Part shown: in pieces, positions 35,252-43,747 of the stretch
Numbering within the stretch: the first letter of the stretch is position 1
Layout: the number at the start of each line of letters is the position of its first letter
Assembly: GCF_003946885.1 (NCBI RefSeq)
Contig: NZ_RWKQ01000003.1
Span: 1-64,000 of the forward strand
Origin: Specibacter cremeus
GTDB lineage: Bacteria; Actinomycetota; Actinomycetes; Actinomycetales; Micrococcaceae
Direction: 5' to 3'
DNA length: 64,000 bases
Translations under genes and position numbers: made by a program
The notes under the pieces: model-generated
Seen by the model: only the letters and a program-made list of their open reading frames with translations
Told to the model about the DNA's origin: nothing
Databases searched by the model: none

Positions 35252-35891
35252 GGGCCGGGGTGAGGACCTTCATCGACAGGAATTCCCGTACGTGCGCCAT
35301 CTCCTGGGCGCTGATCCCGTGCCACATGCCCGTGTAGAGGACCTTCGTCAACGTGGTGTGGTCCCGCAGCCAGGCATTCGTGTACTCGACCGACTCGGCC
35401 GGGATCACCGGGTCGGCCTGGTCGCGTCCCCAGAAGATCTCCGGCCTGGCGGCCTGGACGGCGGCATCGTCGAAGTATGGGTCGGCGCCGGCGTCGACGA
35501 CGAACCCGGACAAGCCGACGACGGCGGTATAGGCGTCCGGGCGTCGGCGCAGCAGCGAGGTGGCCAGGCACATGCCCTGCGAGAAGCCCAACAAGGTCAC
35601 GGACGAGTGCGCCCCGCGAACCGACTCCAGCCAGGCGTCGACGGTGTTGACGGTGACCTTCACCGCGTCGAGCGAATAGGACAGGTCGTTGCGCAACGGG
35701 AACCAGGCGTACCCGGGACCGGCCTGCTGGCCGGCGCGCACCGAGGCCACCGTGAACTCGCCGGGCAGTTGGGCGGCCAGCCCGAACAGGTCGGCCTCGT
35801 CGGCGCCGTAGCCGTGGAACATGACCAGCAGCGGCGTGCCGGCGCGCTCGGATTCGGGGCGCGACCAAAGGACCGTGGGGATTTCACTCAT
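35247..35891 (-). CDS. carboxylesterase/phospholipase-type alpha/beta hydrolase
   Basis: A 214-residue serine hydrolase of the abhydrolase_2 family. The oxyanion loop is LLVMFHGYGADEADLF, the nucleophile elbow LLGFSQGMCLA, the acidic residue lies in FWGRDQADPVIP and the catalytic His in MWHGISAQEM. Compact size and lack of signal peptide match cytoplasmic carboxylesterases. ATG 35891 has AAAGGA eight bases upstream, better than ATG 35900. Its C-terminus and stop are encoded within an intergenic repeat copy, so the terminal residues may be recent. Confidence 0.87.
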   Translation of the reverse strand: MSEIPTVLWSRPESERAGTPLLVMFHGYGADEADLFGLAAQLPGEFTVASVRAGQQAGPGYAWFPLRNDLSYSLDAVKVTVNTVDAWLESVRGAHSSVTLLGFSQGMCLATSLLRRRPDAYTAVVGLSGFVVDAGADPYFDDAAVQAARPEIFWGRDQADPVIPAESVEYTNAWLRDHTTLTKVLYTGMWHGISAQEMAHVREFLSMKVLTPAR

Positions 35892-35950
35892 GGCCACCAT
35901 CCTTTCACGCCGGAAAACTGCGCTCGCGTAGGCGGGCGCCGTCGGGCAGG

Positions 35951-36811
35951 ATGGGATCCGTGACTGATGAACGAATCCAGAACAATGGCGGACCCCAACC
36001 CGGGCGGCATCCCTGGACCCGGTACGTGGCCATGGGCGACTCCTTCACCGAAGGCATCGGCGACCCCGAGCCCGGCAGCCCGGGCGGGCACCGCGGCTGG
36101 GCCGACCGCGTGGCCGAGCAGCTGAGCCTGGGCCGGGACGACTTCCGCTACGCCAACCTGGCCATCCGGGGGCGGTTGTTGCAGGGCATCCTGGATGAGC
36201 AGCTGGAACCGGGCCTGGCGTTGAACCCGGACCTGATCAGCATCTCCGCCGGCGGCAACGACCTGCTCCGCCCGGGTTCCGACCCTGACGTGCTGGCCGA
36301 GAAGCTCGACGCCGCCGTGGGCCGCATGACCGGTGCCGGCGCCACGGTGGTGCTGTTCAACGGGCCGGACATCGGCGACACGCCAGTGCTGGGCATGGTC
36401 CGGGGCCGGGTGGCCATCTACAACGAGAACCTGCGCACCGTGGCCGCCCGGCACGACGCCGTCATCGCCGACATGTGGTCGCTGCGACAACTCAAGAACC
36501 CGCAGATGTGGGCCGAGGACCGGCTGCATTTCTCGCCGCTGGGTCACCACACGATCGCGATCATGGTGCTCGACGCACTGAACGTGCCCCATACGCTGGC
36601 CCCGCTGGTGCCCGACCCGCTGCCCGCCAAGTCGTGGACGGAGGCCCGCAGCGAGGACCTCGTCTGGGCCAAGGATTTCCTGGCCCCGTGGGTGTTGCGC
36701 CGGCTGCGGCACCGCTCCTCCGGCGACGGCATCCTGCCCAAGCGGCCCACGCCGGGGCCCGTGACCAGCCCGGCGTTCGGTCCCGGCATGCCGCCGGGCG
36801 CCGCCGAGTGA
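35951..36811 (+). CDS. SGNH/GDSL-type hydrolase
   Basis: A 286-residue esterase of the SGNH superfamily. Block I is VAMGDSFTEGIGDP (Ser nucleophile), block II Gly is in LAIRGRLLQG, block III is SAGGNDLLRPG and block V is DRLHFSPLGHH (Asp and His of the triad). About 80 Pro/Arg-rich residues extend past the domain. No signal peptide, so intracellular. ATG 35951 follows GGGCAGG; GTG 35960 is an equally possible start. It is divergent from the esterase by 59 bp. Confidence 0.87.
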   Translation: MGSVTDERIQNNGGPQPGRHPWTRYVAMGDSFTEGIGDPEPGSPGGHRGWADRVAEQLSLGRDDFRYANLAIRGRLLQGILDEQLEPGLALNPDLISISAGGNDLLRPGSDPDVLAEKLDAAVGRMTGAGATVVLFNGPDIGDTPVLGMVRGRVAIYNENLRTVAARHDAVIADMWSLRQLKNPQMWAEDRLHFSPLGHHTIAIMVLDALNVPHTLAPLVPDPLPAKSWTEARSEDLVWAKDFLAPWVLRRLRHRSSGDGILPKRPTPGPVTSPAFGPGMPPGAAE

Positions 36812-36900
36812 CCGGCCGGCTGGACGGCGGATTGGCCCGTCGCATCCCGGCCCCCCGGGCTTAGGATGGAAGCATCTAGTGAAACGGACCGAGGTGTACG

Positions 36901-37374
36901 GTGTTGGGCGCAATCGGACTGGCGGTGCTGCCGGCGGCGGCAGGCGATCCGGCATGGCTGCCGGCACTGTGGCCGCTGCTCATCCTGCTGGTCATCGTCA
37001 TCGGCACCATCAACAACCGAATGACGCGCCGGCGCCGGCAACCGGGTCCGCCACAGCCTCCCATTGGCCGTCCCGGGTACGGGCAGCCGGTGCGCCGCCA
37101 GCCCGTGAGGCCGCAACAAATACAGCAGCAACCCGGGCCGCCGGCGGTCATCGCACCCAACGCGCCATTCCGCGGCACACTGCTCAACGGCATCCCGATC
37201 CCCGGCTCGGCGCCCAGGCGGACCGGGCACGCCGAATCGGCATCCATGCAGCGGATGCTGATCGAGCAGGACCTCAAGGGCCGGCTGGACGCCCTGGACA
37301 CGGCCCGGCGCAGCGGCCGGATCACGGCCGAGCAGTACGCGTCCCAACGCGAGGCGATTTTCCGGACCTTGTGA
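36901..37374 (+). CDS. membrane-anchored hypothetical protein with SHOCT-like C-terminus
   Basis: A 157-residue protein. Residues 1-40 form one or two hydrophobic segments (WLPALWPLLILLVIVIGTIN) followed by RRRR and a Pro/Gln-rich linker of about 60 residues. The last 35 residues (LKGRLDALDTARRSGRITAE then QYASQREAIF) look like a SHOCT domain, a short helical module common at protein ends. GTG start with GAGGTG upstream. Function unknown. Confidence 0.65.
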   Translation: MLGAIGLAVLPAAAGDPAWLPALWPLLILLVIVIGTINNRMTRRRRQPGPPQPPIGRPGYGQPVRRQPVRPQQIQQQPGPPAVIAPNAPFRGTLLNGIPIPGSAPRRTGHAESASMQRMLIEQDLKGRLDALDTARRSGRITAEQYASQREAIFRTL

Positions 37375-37378
37375 CCGG

Positions 37379-37484
37379 GTCTCGCCAAGCACCGGGCCCA
37401 GACTCGACCACCGGTGATTGAGCTTGCCGAAATCACCGGGGTCTCGACAGGCTCGACCACCGAGACGGTCTCGACCACCGGAGA
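37379..37484. repeat. GAGCYTGTCGA-family intergenic repeat cluster
   Basis: Contains GGTGATTGAGCTTGCCGAAATCACC, GGTCTCGACAGGCTCGACCACC and two degenerate half copies ending CTCGACCACCG. It occupies the whole gap between the convergent SHOCT-like gene and metX. Confidence 0.85.
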
Positions 37485-37486
37485 CG

Positions 37487-38692
37487 TCAGGCGGTGAAGA
37501 ACGCCCGTCCCAGCAGTTCACCGACGACGGCGGCCTCGGTGAGGAACCCGTCGTGGCCAATGTCGGAGTCGATGTACTGCACGGCCACGGCCCCGGGCAG
37601 CGCCGCCGCCAGTGCCTCCGACTGGGCCGGCAGGTACAGCCTGTCGCTGGTCACGGCCGCCACCAGGAACTCGACGCCGGCGGCCGCCGCCAACGCCTCC
37701 TCGAGACCGCCCCGGTCACGGGCCACGTCATGGCTCATGAGCGCCTCGGTGATGGCGATGTAGCTGTTCGCGTCAAAGCGGCCCACGAGCTTGCGGGCCT
37801 GGTGGTCCAGGTAGCTTTCCACCTGGTACCGGTCCGCGGCACTCACGCCGTCACCGGCCGCGGCGAACCGGCCGTGGCTGACCGGGTTCTCCCCCGCCTG
37901 CCCGACGCGGCCGAACCGGGCGTCCAGCTCGTTCTCGGACCGGTAGGTGATGTGGGCTATCCGCCGGGCCAGGCCCAGGCCCGCAGTGGGCGCCACGCCG
38001 TCGTAATAGTCCCCGCCGGCGAAGTGCGGGTCCTGCCGGATGGCGAGCACCTGCGCCTGGGCGAAGGCGATCTGCTCGGCCGTGCTCGCCGCGCAGGATG
38101 CGACGACGGCGCAGCGGGCCACCCGGTCCGGGTATGTTGCGGCCCACTCGAGCGCCCGGGCGCCGCCCATGGACCCGCCGATCACCGCGAACCAGGCGTC
38201 GATGCCGAGCTGGTCGGCCAGCCGCGCCTCCGCCCGGACCGAGTCGCGGATCGTCACGAACGGGAAACGCGACCCGTACGGCCGGCCGTCGGCGGCGATG
38301 CTGGACGGGCCGGTGCTGCCGTAGCAGCCGCCGACCATGTTCGCGGCGACGACGAAGTACTTGTCCGTGTCGATGACCATGCCGGGGCCGACCAGCCCCT
38401 CCCACCAGCCGTCCTCCTCCGAGTCGCCCCGGCTGACGTGCGTGCTGCCGGTCAGCGCGTGCTGGATGAGCACGGCGTTGGAGGCGTCCGCGTTGAGCGC
38501 GCCCCAGCACTCGAACGCCAGCGTCACCTGCGGCAGCACGCCGCCGGCCTCCAACGGGATGTCCCCGACGGTGATCGAGCGCAGCACGCCGCCGCCCTGC
38601 CCGACGGGCGCGGACCAGGCCGGGCCGTCGGGCTCGGCCGGCCCGTCCACATCGACATCGGGAGAAATCACGTCTTGCTGCACAATCCTCAC
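37487..38692 (-). CDS. metX: homoserine O-acetyltransferase
   Basis: A 401-residue alpha/beta-hydrolase-fold acyltransferase that acetylates homoserine with acetyl-CoA, the committed step to methionine. Nucleophile Ser174 is in IGGSMGGARALEW, the MetX-specific NMVGGCYGSTGPSS precedes it, and the terminal SDIGHDGFL supplies the catalytic His near residue 380. The GTG start overlaps the metY stop by 4 nt (GTGA), coupling the two proteins whose reactions are consecutive. Both lie under the SAM-IV riboswitch. Acetyl rather than succinyl specificity is inferred from the family and pairing with MetY. Confidence 0.94.
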   Translation of the reverse strand: MRIVQQDVISPDVDVDGPAEPDGPAWSAPVGQGGGVLRSITVGDIPLEAGGVLPQVTLAFECWGALNADASNAVLIQHALTGSTHVSRGDSEEDGWWEGLVGPGMVIDTDKYFVVAANMVGGCYGSTGPSSIAADGRPYGSRFPFVTIRDSVRAEARLADQLGIDAWFAVIGGSMGGARALEWAATYPDRVARCAVVASCAASTAEQIAFAQAQVLAIRQDPHFAGGDYYDGVAPTAGLGLARRIAHITYRSENELDARFGRVGQAGENPVSHGRFAAAGDGVSAADRYQVESYLDHQARKLVGRFDANSYIAITEALMSHDVARDRGGLEEALAAAAGVEFLVAAVTSDRLYLPAQSEALAAALPGAVAVQYIDSDIGHDGFLTEAAVVGELLGRAFFTA

Positions 38693-40005
38693 GCCGATTT
38701 GGCTGCCCGGAACCCGGCCTCGAGGTCGGCGATGATGTCGGCCACATTTTCAATGCCCACGGACAGGCGGACCAGGCCGGGGCGCACGCCGGCGGCCAGC
38801 TGCTGTTCCGGGCTCAGCTGCGCATGCGTGGTCGACGCCGGGTGGATCACCAGGGAGCGCACGTCACCGAGGTTCGCCACATGGGAGTGCAGTTCCAGCC
38901 CGTCAACGAAACGCCGGCCGGCCTCCGCACCGCCCACGATGTCGAACGCGATGACGGCGCCGATGCCGTTGGGCCCGTACTTGCGCCCGCGCTCGTACCA
39001 CGGGCTCGACGGCAGGCCCGCGTACGCGACGGCCTCGACGTCGTCGTGCGCCTCCAGCCAGTGGGCGACGGCGACGGCGTTGGCGACGTGCCGTTCGACG
39101 CGCAGGCTCAGCGTCTCCAGGCCCTGGGCGATCAGGAACGCGTTGAACGGGGCGACGGCGGAGCCCAGGTCGCGCAGCAGCTGCACCCGGGCCTTCAAGA
39201 TGTAGGAAAGGTTCGCGCCGAGCGCCCCGCCCTCACCCAGGTCGCAGCCGAACACGAGCCCGTTGTACGTCTCATCCGGGGTGTTGAAGCCGGGGAACCG
39301 CTCCGGGTCCTTGGTGTAGTCGAACGTGCCGCCGTCGACGATCACGCCGGCGATGGCGCTGCCGTGCCCGCCCAGGTACTTGGTGGCCGAGTGAATGACG
39401 ACGTCGGCGCCCCACTCGAGCGGGCGGACCAGGTACGGGGTGGCGAGCGTGTTGTCGACCAGCAGCGGCACGCCGGCCTCGTGGGCGATCGCGCTGATGC
39501 CCTCCAGGTCGAGCACGTCCTGGCGCGGGTTGGAGACCACCTCGCCGAAGAACGCCTTCGTATTCGGCCGGACGGCGGCACGCCAGCCGTCAAGGTCGTC
39601 CGGATCGGCGACGAACGTGACGTCGATGCCGAACTTGCGCAACGTGTGCCCGAGCAGGTTGACGGTGCCGCCGTACAGGCTGGGGCTGGCCACGATGTGG
39701 TCGCCGGCCTCCGCGATGTTCAGGATCGCGAACGTGGTGGCGGCCTGGCCGGAGGACAGCAGCAGCGCGGCCACACCGCCCTCCAGGCTGGCGATGCGCT
39801 GCTCCACGGCTTCCTGCGTCGGGTTCCCGATGCGCGTGTAGATGGGCTCCAGCTCGGCCAGCGCGAAACGGTTCGCGGCGCTCTCGGCCGACGGGAACAC
39901 GAACGACGTCGTCTGGTAGATCGGCAGGGACCGGGCCCCGGTGGCCGGGTCCGGCGTCTGGCCGGCGTGGATCTGGCGGGTTTCGAATGACCAACCGTTG
40001 CTCAT
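38689..40005 (-). CDS. metY: O-acetylhomoserine sulfhydrylase
   Basis: A 438-residue PLP enzyme of the Cys/Met metabolism family that converts O-acetylhomoserine and sulfide to homocysteine. PLP Lys209 is in VIHSATKYLGGHGSAIAG. Further PLP contacts are YTRIGNPTQ and SSGQAAT, and the C-terminal VRLSVGIENVADIIADLE is typical. Length and the FGCDLGEGGALGANLSYILK region (two parts) match MetY rather than the shorter MetB/MetC/MetZ enzymes. GGAGG lies ahead of ATG 40005. First gene of the metY-metX operon. Confidence 0.94.
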   Translation of the reverse strand: MSNGWSFETRQIHAGQTPDPATGARSLPIYQTTSFVFPSAESAANRFALAELEPIYTRIGNPTQEAVEQRIASLEGGVAALLLSSGQAATTFAILNIAEAGDHIVASPSLYGGTVNLLGHTLRKFGIDVTFVADPDDLDGWRAAVRPNTKAFFGEVVSNPRQDVLDLEGISAIAHEAGVPLLVDNTLATPYLVRPLEWGADVVIHSATKYLGGHGSAIAGVIVDGGTFDYTKDPERFPGFNTPDETYNGLVFGCDLGEGGALGANLSYILKARVQLLRDLGSAVAPFNAFLIAQGLETLSLRVERHVANAVAVAHWLEAHDDVEAVAYAGLPSSPWYERGRKYGPNGIGAVIAFDIVGGAEAGRRFVDGLELHSHVANLGDVRSLVIHPASTTHAQLSPEQQLAAGVRPGLVRLSVGIENVADIIADLEAGFRAAKSA

Positions 40006-40104
40006 GGGGTACTCCTCCACATTCCGGGTCCTGCGACGACAAACCCACCGGCATCACGAAGGACGGCCGATGGGCCTTGTGGCGTATCGAGGCCCGCGCT
40101 TGTA

Positions 40105-40225
40105 CCTGGACCGGACGGTCCAGGACCTGGTCTTCACCCGGGGCACCCCACCGCGGAAAGGAGGGTTGCCGGTCAGCGAGCCGGGGCTTGACGCTGACAC
40201 TCATGACCTGCGTCCAGTCTCGGAG
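40105..40225 (-). promoter_or_regulatory. SAM-IV-type riboswitch upstream of metY-metX
   Basis: On the minus strand the leader reads GGTCATGAGTGTCAGCGTCA, then AGCCCCGGCTCGCTGACCGG, CAACCCTCCTTTCCGCGGTG and GGGTGCCCCGGGTGAAGACC. This order of blocks (GUCAUGAGUG…CCCCGGCU-GCUG…CGGCAACC…CCGCGGUGGGGUGCCCCGGGUGA-GACC) is that of the actinobacterial SAM-IV aptamer as I know it, and its place before sulfur-assimilation genes agrees. A perfect 8-bp hairpin, CCTGGACC-GTCC-GGTCCAGG (40105-40124), follows and may be part of the switch. SAM binding would shut down metY-metX. The ends are approximate. Confidence 0.85.
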
Positions 40226-40276
40226 ACCAGCCGTCACGCACGCAACTTTGTGACGCCTATATGACCCCGACCCGGT

Positions 40277-40340
40277 CCAACTAGTGGACAGTAGTTGCTC
40301 GTTTCGAGCGGGTTTCGAGCATCTACTGCCCACCAGTTGG
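40277..40340 (-). terminator. long hairpin downstream of tex
   Basis: Arms of 25 nt (40277-40301 and 40316-40340) match at 22 positions around a 14-nt loop. Two of the three differences become G-U pairs only in minus-strand RNA, the strand of tex, whose stop is 6 bp away. There is no U-tract, so it may be a 3'-end or processing structure rather than a classical intrinsic terminator. Confidence 0.6.
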
Positions 40341-40345
40341 GAGAG

Positions 40346-42814
40346 TCAGCGGCCCAGGCCGGCCTTGCGCAGCGCCTCGGCCATGGCCGTGTTGGCGGGG
40401 GCGGGCGCCTTGCGGTCATCACCGGGACGACCACCTCCCGAGCGGCCCGCGCCGCTGCCGCGCTGGTTGTCCGCGCCCGGCCGACCACCGCCGGACGGCG
40501 ACCGGCGCGCGGGGCTGCGGGCGCCGTCGTCGTTCTTCGCACCATTCTTCGCGCCGGGCTCGTCGTCCAGCCGCAGCGACAGCGAGATCCGCTTGCGGTC
40601 CGGTTCCACCTCGAGCACCAAGACGTGCACCACCTGGCCGGACTTGACGACCTGGCGCGGGTCGGACACGAAGCTGTTGCTCATCGCGGACACATGGACC
40701 AGGCCGTCCTGGTGCACGCCGATGTCGACGAACGCGCCGAACGCGGCCACGTTGGAGACCGTGCCCTCGAGGATCATGCCGGGGCGCAGGTCCGTGATCT
40801 TCTCAATGCCGTCGGCAAGGGAAGCGGTCTTGAACCGCGGGCGCGGGTCCCGGCCCGGCTTCTGCAACTCGGCGACGATGTCCTTGACCGTGGGCAGGCC
40901 GAATTGCCCGTCCACGTAGGCCGACACGTCCACGGATGCGGCGGCGGGCACCCCGGCGGCCAGGTCTGCCCCGGCCGCGCCGACGGCGGCCAGGATCTTC
41001 CGCGCCACCCCGTACGCCTCCGGGTGCACGCTGGAGGCGTCCAGCGGCTCGGCGCCGCCGGTGATGCGCAGGAAGCCGGCGCACTGCTCGAACGCCTTCG
41101 GGCCCAGCCGGGCCACCTTCAACAGGTCCGCGCGGCGGGCGAACGGCCCGTGCTCGTTGCGGTGCGCCACGATGTTCTCGCCCAGCACCGCGCCGACGCC
41201 GGCGACCCTGGACAGCAGCGCCGGGGAGGCCGTGTTCAGGTCCACGCCCACCGCGTTCACGCAGTCCTCGACGACGGCGTCAAGGGAGCGGTCCAGCTTG
41301 GCCGGGGTGAGGTCGTGCTGGTACTGGCCCACGCCGATCGACTTCGGCTCGATCTTCACCAGCTCGGCCAACGGGTCCTGCAGGCGCCGGGCGATCGACA
41401 CGGCGCCGCGCAGCGACACGTCCATGCCGGGCAGTTCGGCCCCGGCCAGGGCGGATGCCGAGTACACGCTGGCGCCCGCCTCGGAGACCACAAGCTTGGC
41501 GACCTGGCGTTCCGGGTTGCGGCGCTTGAGTTCGGCGAGCAGGTCGCCGGCCAGCTTGTCCGTCTCCCGGCTGGCCGTGCCGTTGCCGATCGCGACCAGC
41601 TCGACGTTGTGCCGCTGCGCCAGCGCGGCCAGCGTGGCGAGCGCCTCGTCCCACTTGTTGGCCGGGGCGTGGGGGTAGACCGTGGCGGTGGCCATGACCT
41701 TGCCGGTGCCGTCGACGACGGCGGCCTTCACGCCCGTGCGCAGGCCCGGGTCCAGCCCGAGCGTGGCGCGGTTGCCGGCCGGGGCGGCGAGGAGCACGTC
41801 GCGCAGGTTGGCGGCGAACACGCGCACGGCCTCCTCCTCGGCGCCCTGGAACAGGCGCACGCGCAGGTCCACCTGCAGCCGGGTGAGGATGCGGGTGCGC
41901 CAGGCCAGCCGGGCGCTCGTGACCAGCCACGTGTCGGCCGGGCGGCCGCGGTCCTCGATGCCCAGCGCGTGCGCCACGGACGCCTCGTAGGCGGCGCGGG
42001 CCGTGGCCTGCGCGGCCGTGTCGCGCGGATCGGACTCGGCCAGTTCGAGCGCCAGCGCCCCGTCCTTCTCGCCGCGCAGCAGCGCCAGGACGCGGTGGCC
42101 GGGCAGCTTCTCGGGCACCTGGGCGAAGTCGAAGTAGTCCTTGAACTTGGACCCGGCGTCCTCCTGCCCGGGCTTGACGGCCGAGTGCAGCCGTCCCATG
42201 GTCCACAGCCGCTCCCGCAGCGTGCCGACGAGGGCGGCGTCCTGGCCGGCCCGCTCGATCAGGATCGCGCGGGCGCCGGCGAGCGCGTCGTCGCCGGTCC
42301 CGACGGCGTGTTCGGGGTTCAGGTACGTGGCGGCCAACTCGTGCGGGACCCTCGTCGGGTCGTCGAGCAACGCGTCGAGCAGCGGTTCCAACCCGGCCTC
42401 GCGCGCCAGCGACGCCCTCGTCTTGCGCGTGGACTTGTACGGCAGGTACAGGTCCTCCAGCTCCGCCTTCGTCGCGGCCGCCTCGACGGCCGCGCGCAAC
42501 GTCCCGGTCAGCTTCCCCTGCGCGTGGATGGCCTCGAGCACGGCGGCGCGGCGCGCCTCCAGCTCGCGCAGGTAGCGCAGCCGCTCCTCCAGGTCGCGCA
42601 GCTGGGCGTCGTCGAGCGTGCCGGTGACCTCCTTGCGGTACCGGGCGATGAACGGCACGGTCGCGCCGCCGTCGAGAAGTCCGACGGCGGCGCTCACCTG
42701 CGCGGTTCGCACCCCCAGTTCCCGGGCGATGGCCGCGCAGATGCGGGCCTCGAGCGCGGCGGCGTCCGGCAGGGACAACGGTTCGGGGGCGGTGGCGGCA
42801 CGGGTCTCAGTCAC
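40346..42814 (-). CDS. tex: Tex-family RNA-binding transcription accessory protein
   Basis: An 822-residue nucleic-acid-binding protein. Order of parts: helical Tex N-domain (VPFIARYRKEVTGTLDDAQL), a YqgF/RNase H-like domain (ATLGLDPGLRTGVKAAVVDG), helix-hairpin-helix motifs (VDLNTASPALLSRVAGVGAV) and an S1 RNA-binding domain (GMILEGTVSNVAAFGAFVDI then GVHQDGLVHVSAMS). It ends in a Gly/Ser/Arg/Asn-rich disordered tail of about 60 residues. Length is normal for Tex. Tex binds RNA and affects transcription fitness in several bacteria; its exact job is unsettled. ATG with no close upstream partner, so monocistronic. Confidence 0.95.
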   Translation of the reverse strand: MTETRAATAPEPLSLPDAAALEARICAAIARELGVRTAQVSAAVGLLDGGATVPFIARYRKEVTGTLDDAQLRDLEERLRYLRELEARRAAVLEAIHAQGKLTGTLRAAVEAAATKAELEDLYLPYKSTRKTRASLAREAGLEPLLDALLDDPTRVPHELAATYLNPEHAVGTGDDALAGARAILIERAGQDAALVGTLRERLWTMGRLHSAVKPGQEDAGSKFKDYFDFAQVPEKLPGHRVLALLRGEKDGALALELAESDPRDTAAQATARAAYEASVAHALGIEDRGRPADTWLVTSARLAWRTRILTRLQVDLRVRLFQGAEEEAVRVFAANLRDVLLAAPAGNRATLGLDPGLRTGVKAAVVDGTGKVMATATVYPHAPANKWDEALATLAALAQRHNVELVAIGNGTASRETDKLAGDLLAELKRRNPERQVAKLVVSEAGASVYSASALAGAELPGMDVSLRGAVSIARRLQDPLAELVKIEPKSIGVGQYQHDLTPAKLDRSLDAVVEDCVNAVGVDLNTASPALLSRVAGVGAVLGENIVAHRNEHGPFARRADLLKVARLGPKAFEQCAGFLRITGGAEPLDASSVHPEAYGVARKILAAVGAAGADLAAGVPAAASVDVSAYVDGQFGLPTVKDIVAELQKPGRDPRPRFKTASLADGIEKITDLRPGMILEGTVSNVAAFGAFVDIGVHQDGLVHVSAMSNSFVSDPRQVVKSGQVVHVLVLEVEPDRKRISLSLRLDDEPGAKNGAKNDDGARSPARRSPSGGGRPGADNQRGSGAGRSGGGRPGDDRKAPAPANTAMAEALRKAGLGR

Positions 42815-42946
42815 TGTTCAATTGTGCCGCATCAATTGTGCCGCACGTCCGGGCCGGGGCCCGGACGCCTCCCCGAACCCGGACATCCGATGTGAGTTAG
42901 GCAACGCTAAGTCGAGAGGCGCATCACAAAGTGCCAAGATGGGGGC

Positions 42947-43585
42947 ATGCGCATGGATCACGTTTCTTACGCCTGTGAATCAGATGGATTGGCTGCAACG
43001 ACGGAGCGAATCTCCTCCGCCCTCGGGGTCGAGGCGGTGCGCGGCGGCGTGCACCCGCGCTTCGGCACCCGCAACATGATCATCCCGCTCACCGACCACC
43101 ACTATCTTGAGGTCGTTGAGGTGCTGGACCACCCGGCGTCGGACAAGGCGCCGTTCGGCCAGGCCGTGCGGGCCCGCTCGGCGGCCGGCGGCGGCTGGAT
43201 GGGCTGGTGCGTCGCCGTGGACGACCTCGCCCCGTTCGAGGAGCGCCTGGGCCGCAGCGCCGTGCCCGGCAACCGCAAGTTCCCCGATGGCCAGGAACTG
43301 GTCTGGCAGCAGATAGGCATCAAGGGGCTCATCGCCGACCCGCAGGTGCCGTACATGCTCAAGTGGGAGGGCGACCCCTCACTGCACCCGTCGCTGGCCC
43401 GCCCCTCCAACGTCCGGCTCGCCTCGCTGACCATTGCCGGCAGCGCCGAACGCGTCACCGCGTGGCTGGGCGAACCGGTGGAGTCGCCGCTGGAGGACGT
43501 GGCCGTGGAGTGGATCGCCCCGCGCGGCACGCCAGGCATCATGTCCGTCACGTTCGAGACCGCGACCGGCCTGGTCACGATCTGA
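42947..43585 (+). CDS. VOC/glyoxalase-like domain protein
   Basis: A 212-residue protein with the glyoxalase-like fold in two halves: MRMDHVSYACESDGLAATTE opens the first module, and VRLASLTIAGSAERVTAWLG the second. Candidate metal ligands are His5, the DHHYLEVVEV region and Glu residues near the C-terminus. It matches the single-gene 'glyoxalase-like domain' family of actinobacteria, with no assigned substrate. GGGGG precedes the ATG; ATG 42953 is a close alternative. Upstream lie two direct copies of CAATTGTGCCGCA between tex and this gene. Confidence 0.8.
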   Translation: MRMDHVSYACESDGLAATTERISSALGVEAVRGGVHPRFGTRNMIIPLTDHHYLEVVEVLDHPASDKAPFGQAVRARSAAGGGWMGWCVAVDDLAPFEERLGRSAVPGNRKFPDGQELVWQQIGIKGLIADPQVPYMLKWEGDPSLHPSLARPSNVRLASLTIAGSAERVTAWLGEPVESPLEDVAVEWIAPRGTPGIMSVTFETATGLVTI

Positions 43586-43593
43586 CCCGCTCC

Positions 43594-43746
43594 TCCGGTG
43601 ATTGAGCCTGTCGAAATCACCCCGGGTCTCGACAGGCTCGACCGCCGGTGATTAAGCCTGTCGAAATCACCCCGGGTCTCGACACGCTCGACCGCCGGTG
43701 ACTGAGCCCGTCGAAATCGGTCTCGACAAGCTCGACCACCGCGGTG
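43594..43746. repeat. tandem array of 50-bp intergenic repeat units
   Basis: Three units: 43595-43644 (CCGGTGATTGAGCCTGTCGA, AATCACCCCGGGTCTCGACA, GGCTCGACCG), 43645-43694 (two substitutions from the first) and a shorter third from 43695. Each unit holds one forward and one reverse copy of the GAGCYTGTCGA repeat and can fold on itself. It fills the gap between the convergent VOC and CPBP genes. Confidence 0.92.
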
Positions 43747-43747
43747 A

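Noticed and set aside
40295-42895. An 866-codon open frame opposite tex.
   Set aside because: Antisense artefact of high third-position GC; the tex frame shows all Tex domains and the opposite frame is Gly/Arg/His/Gln-rich without motifs.
42890-42925. Possible iron box (TTAGGCAACGCTAA) before the VOC gene.
   Set aside because: Only about 12 of 19 positions fit the DtxR/IdeR consensus and the gene has no iron-related role.
43594-43746. Possible CRISPR array because of three regular repeat units.
   Set aside because: There are no unique spacers: the whole 50-bp unit repeats, and each unit is two copies of the dispersed intergenic repeat. No cas genes are present.
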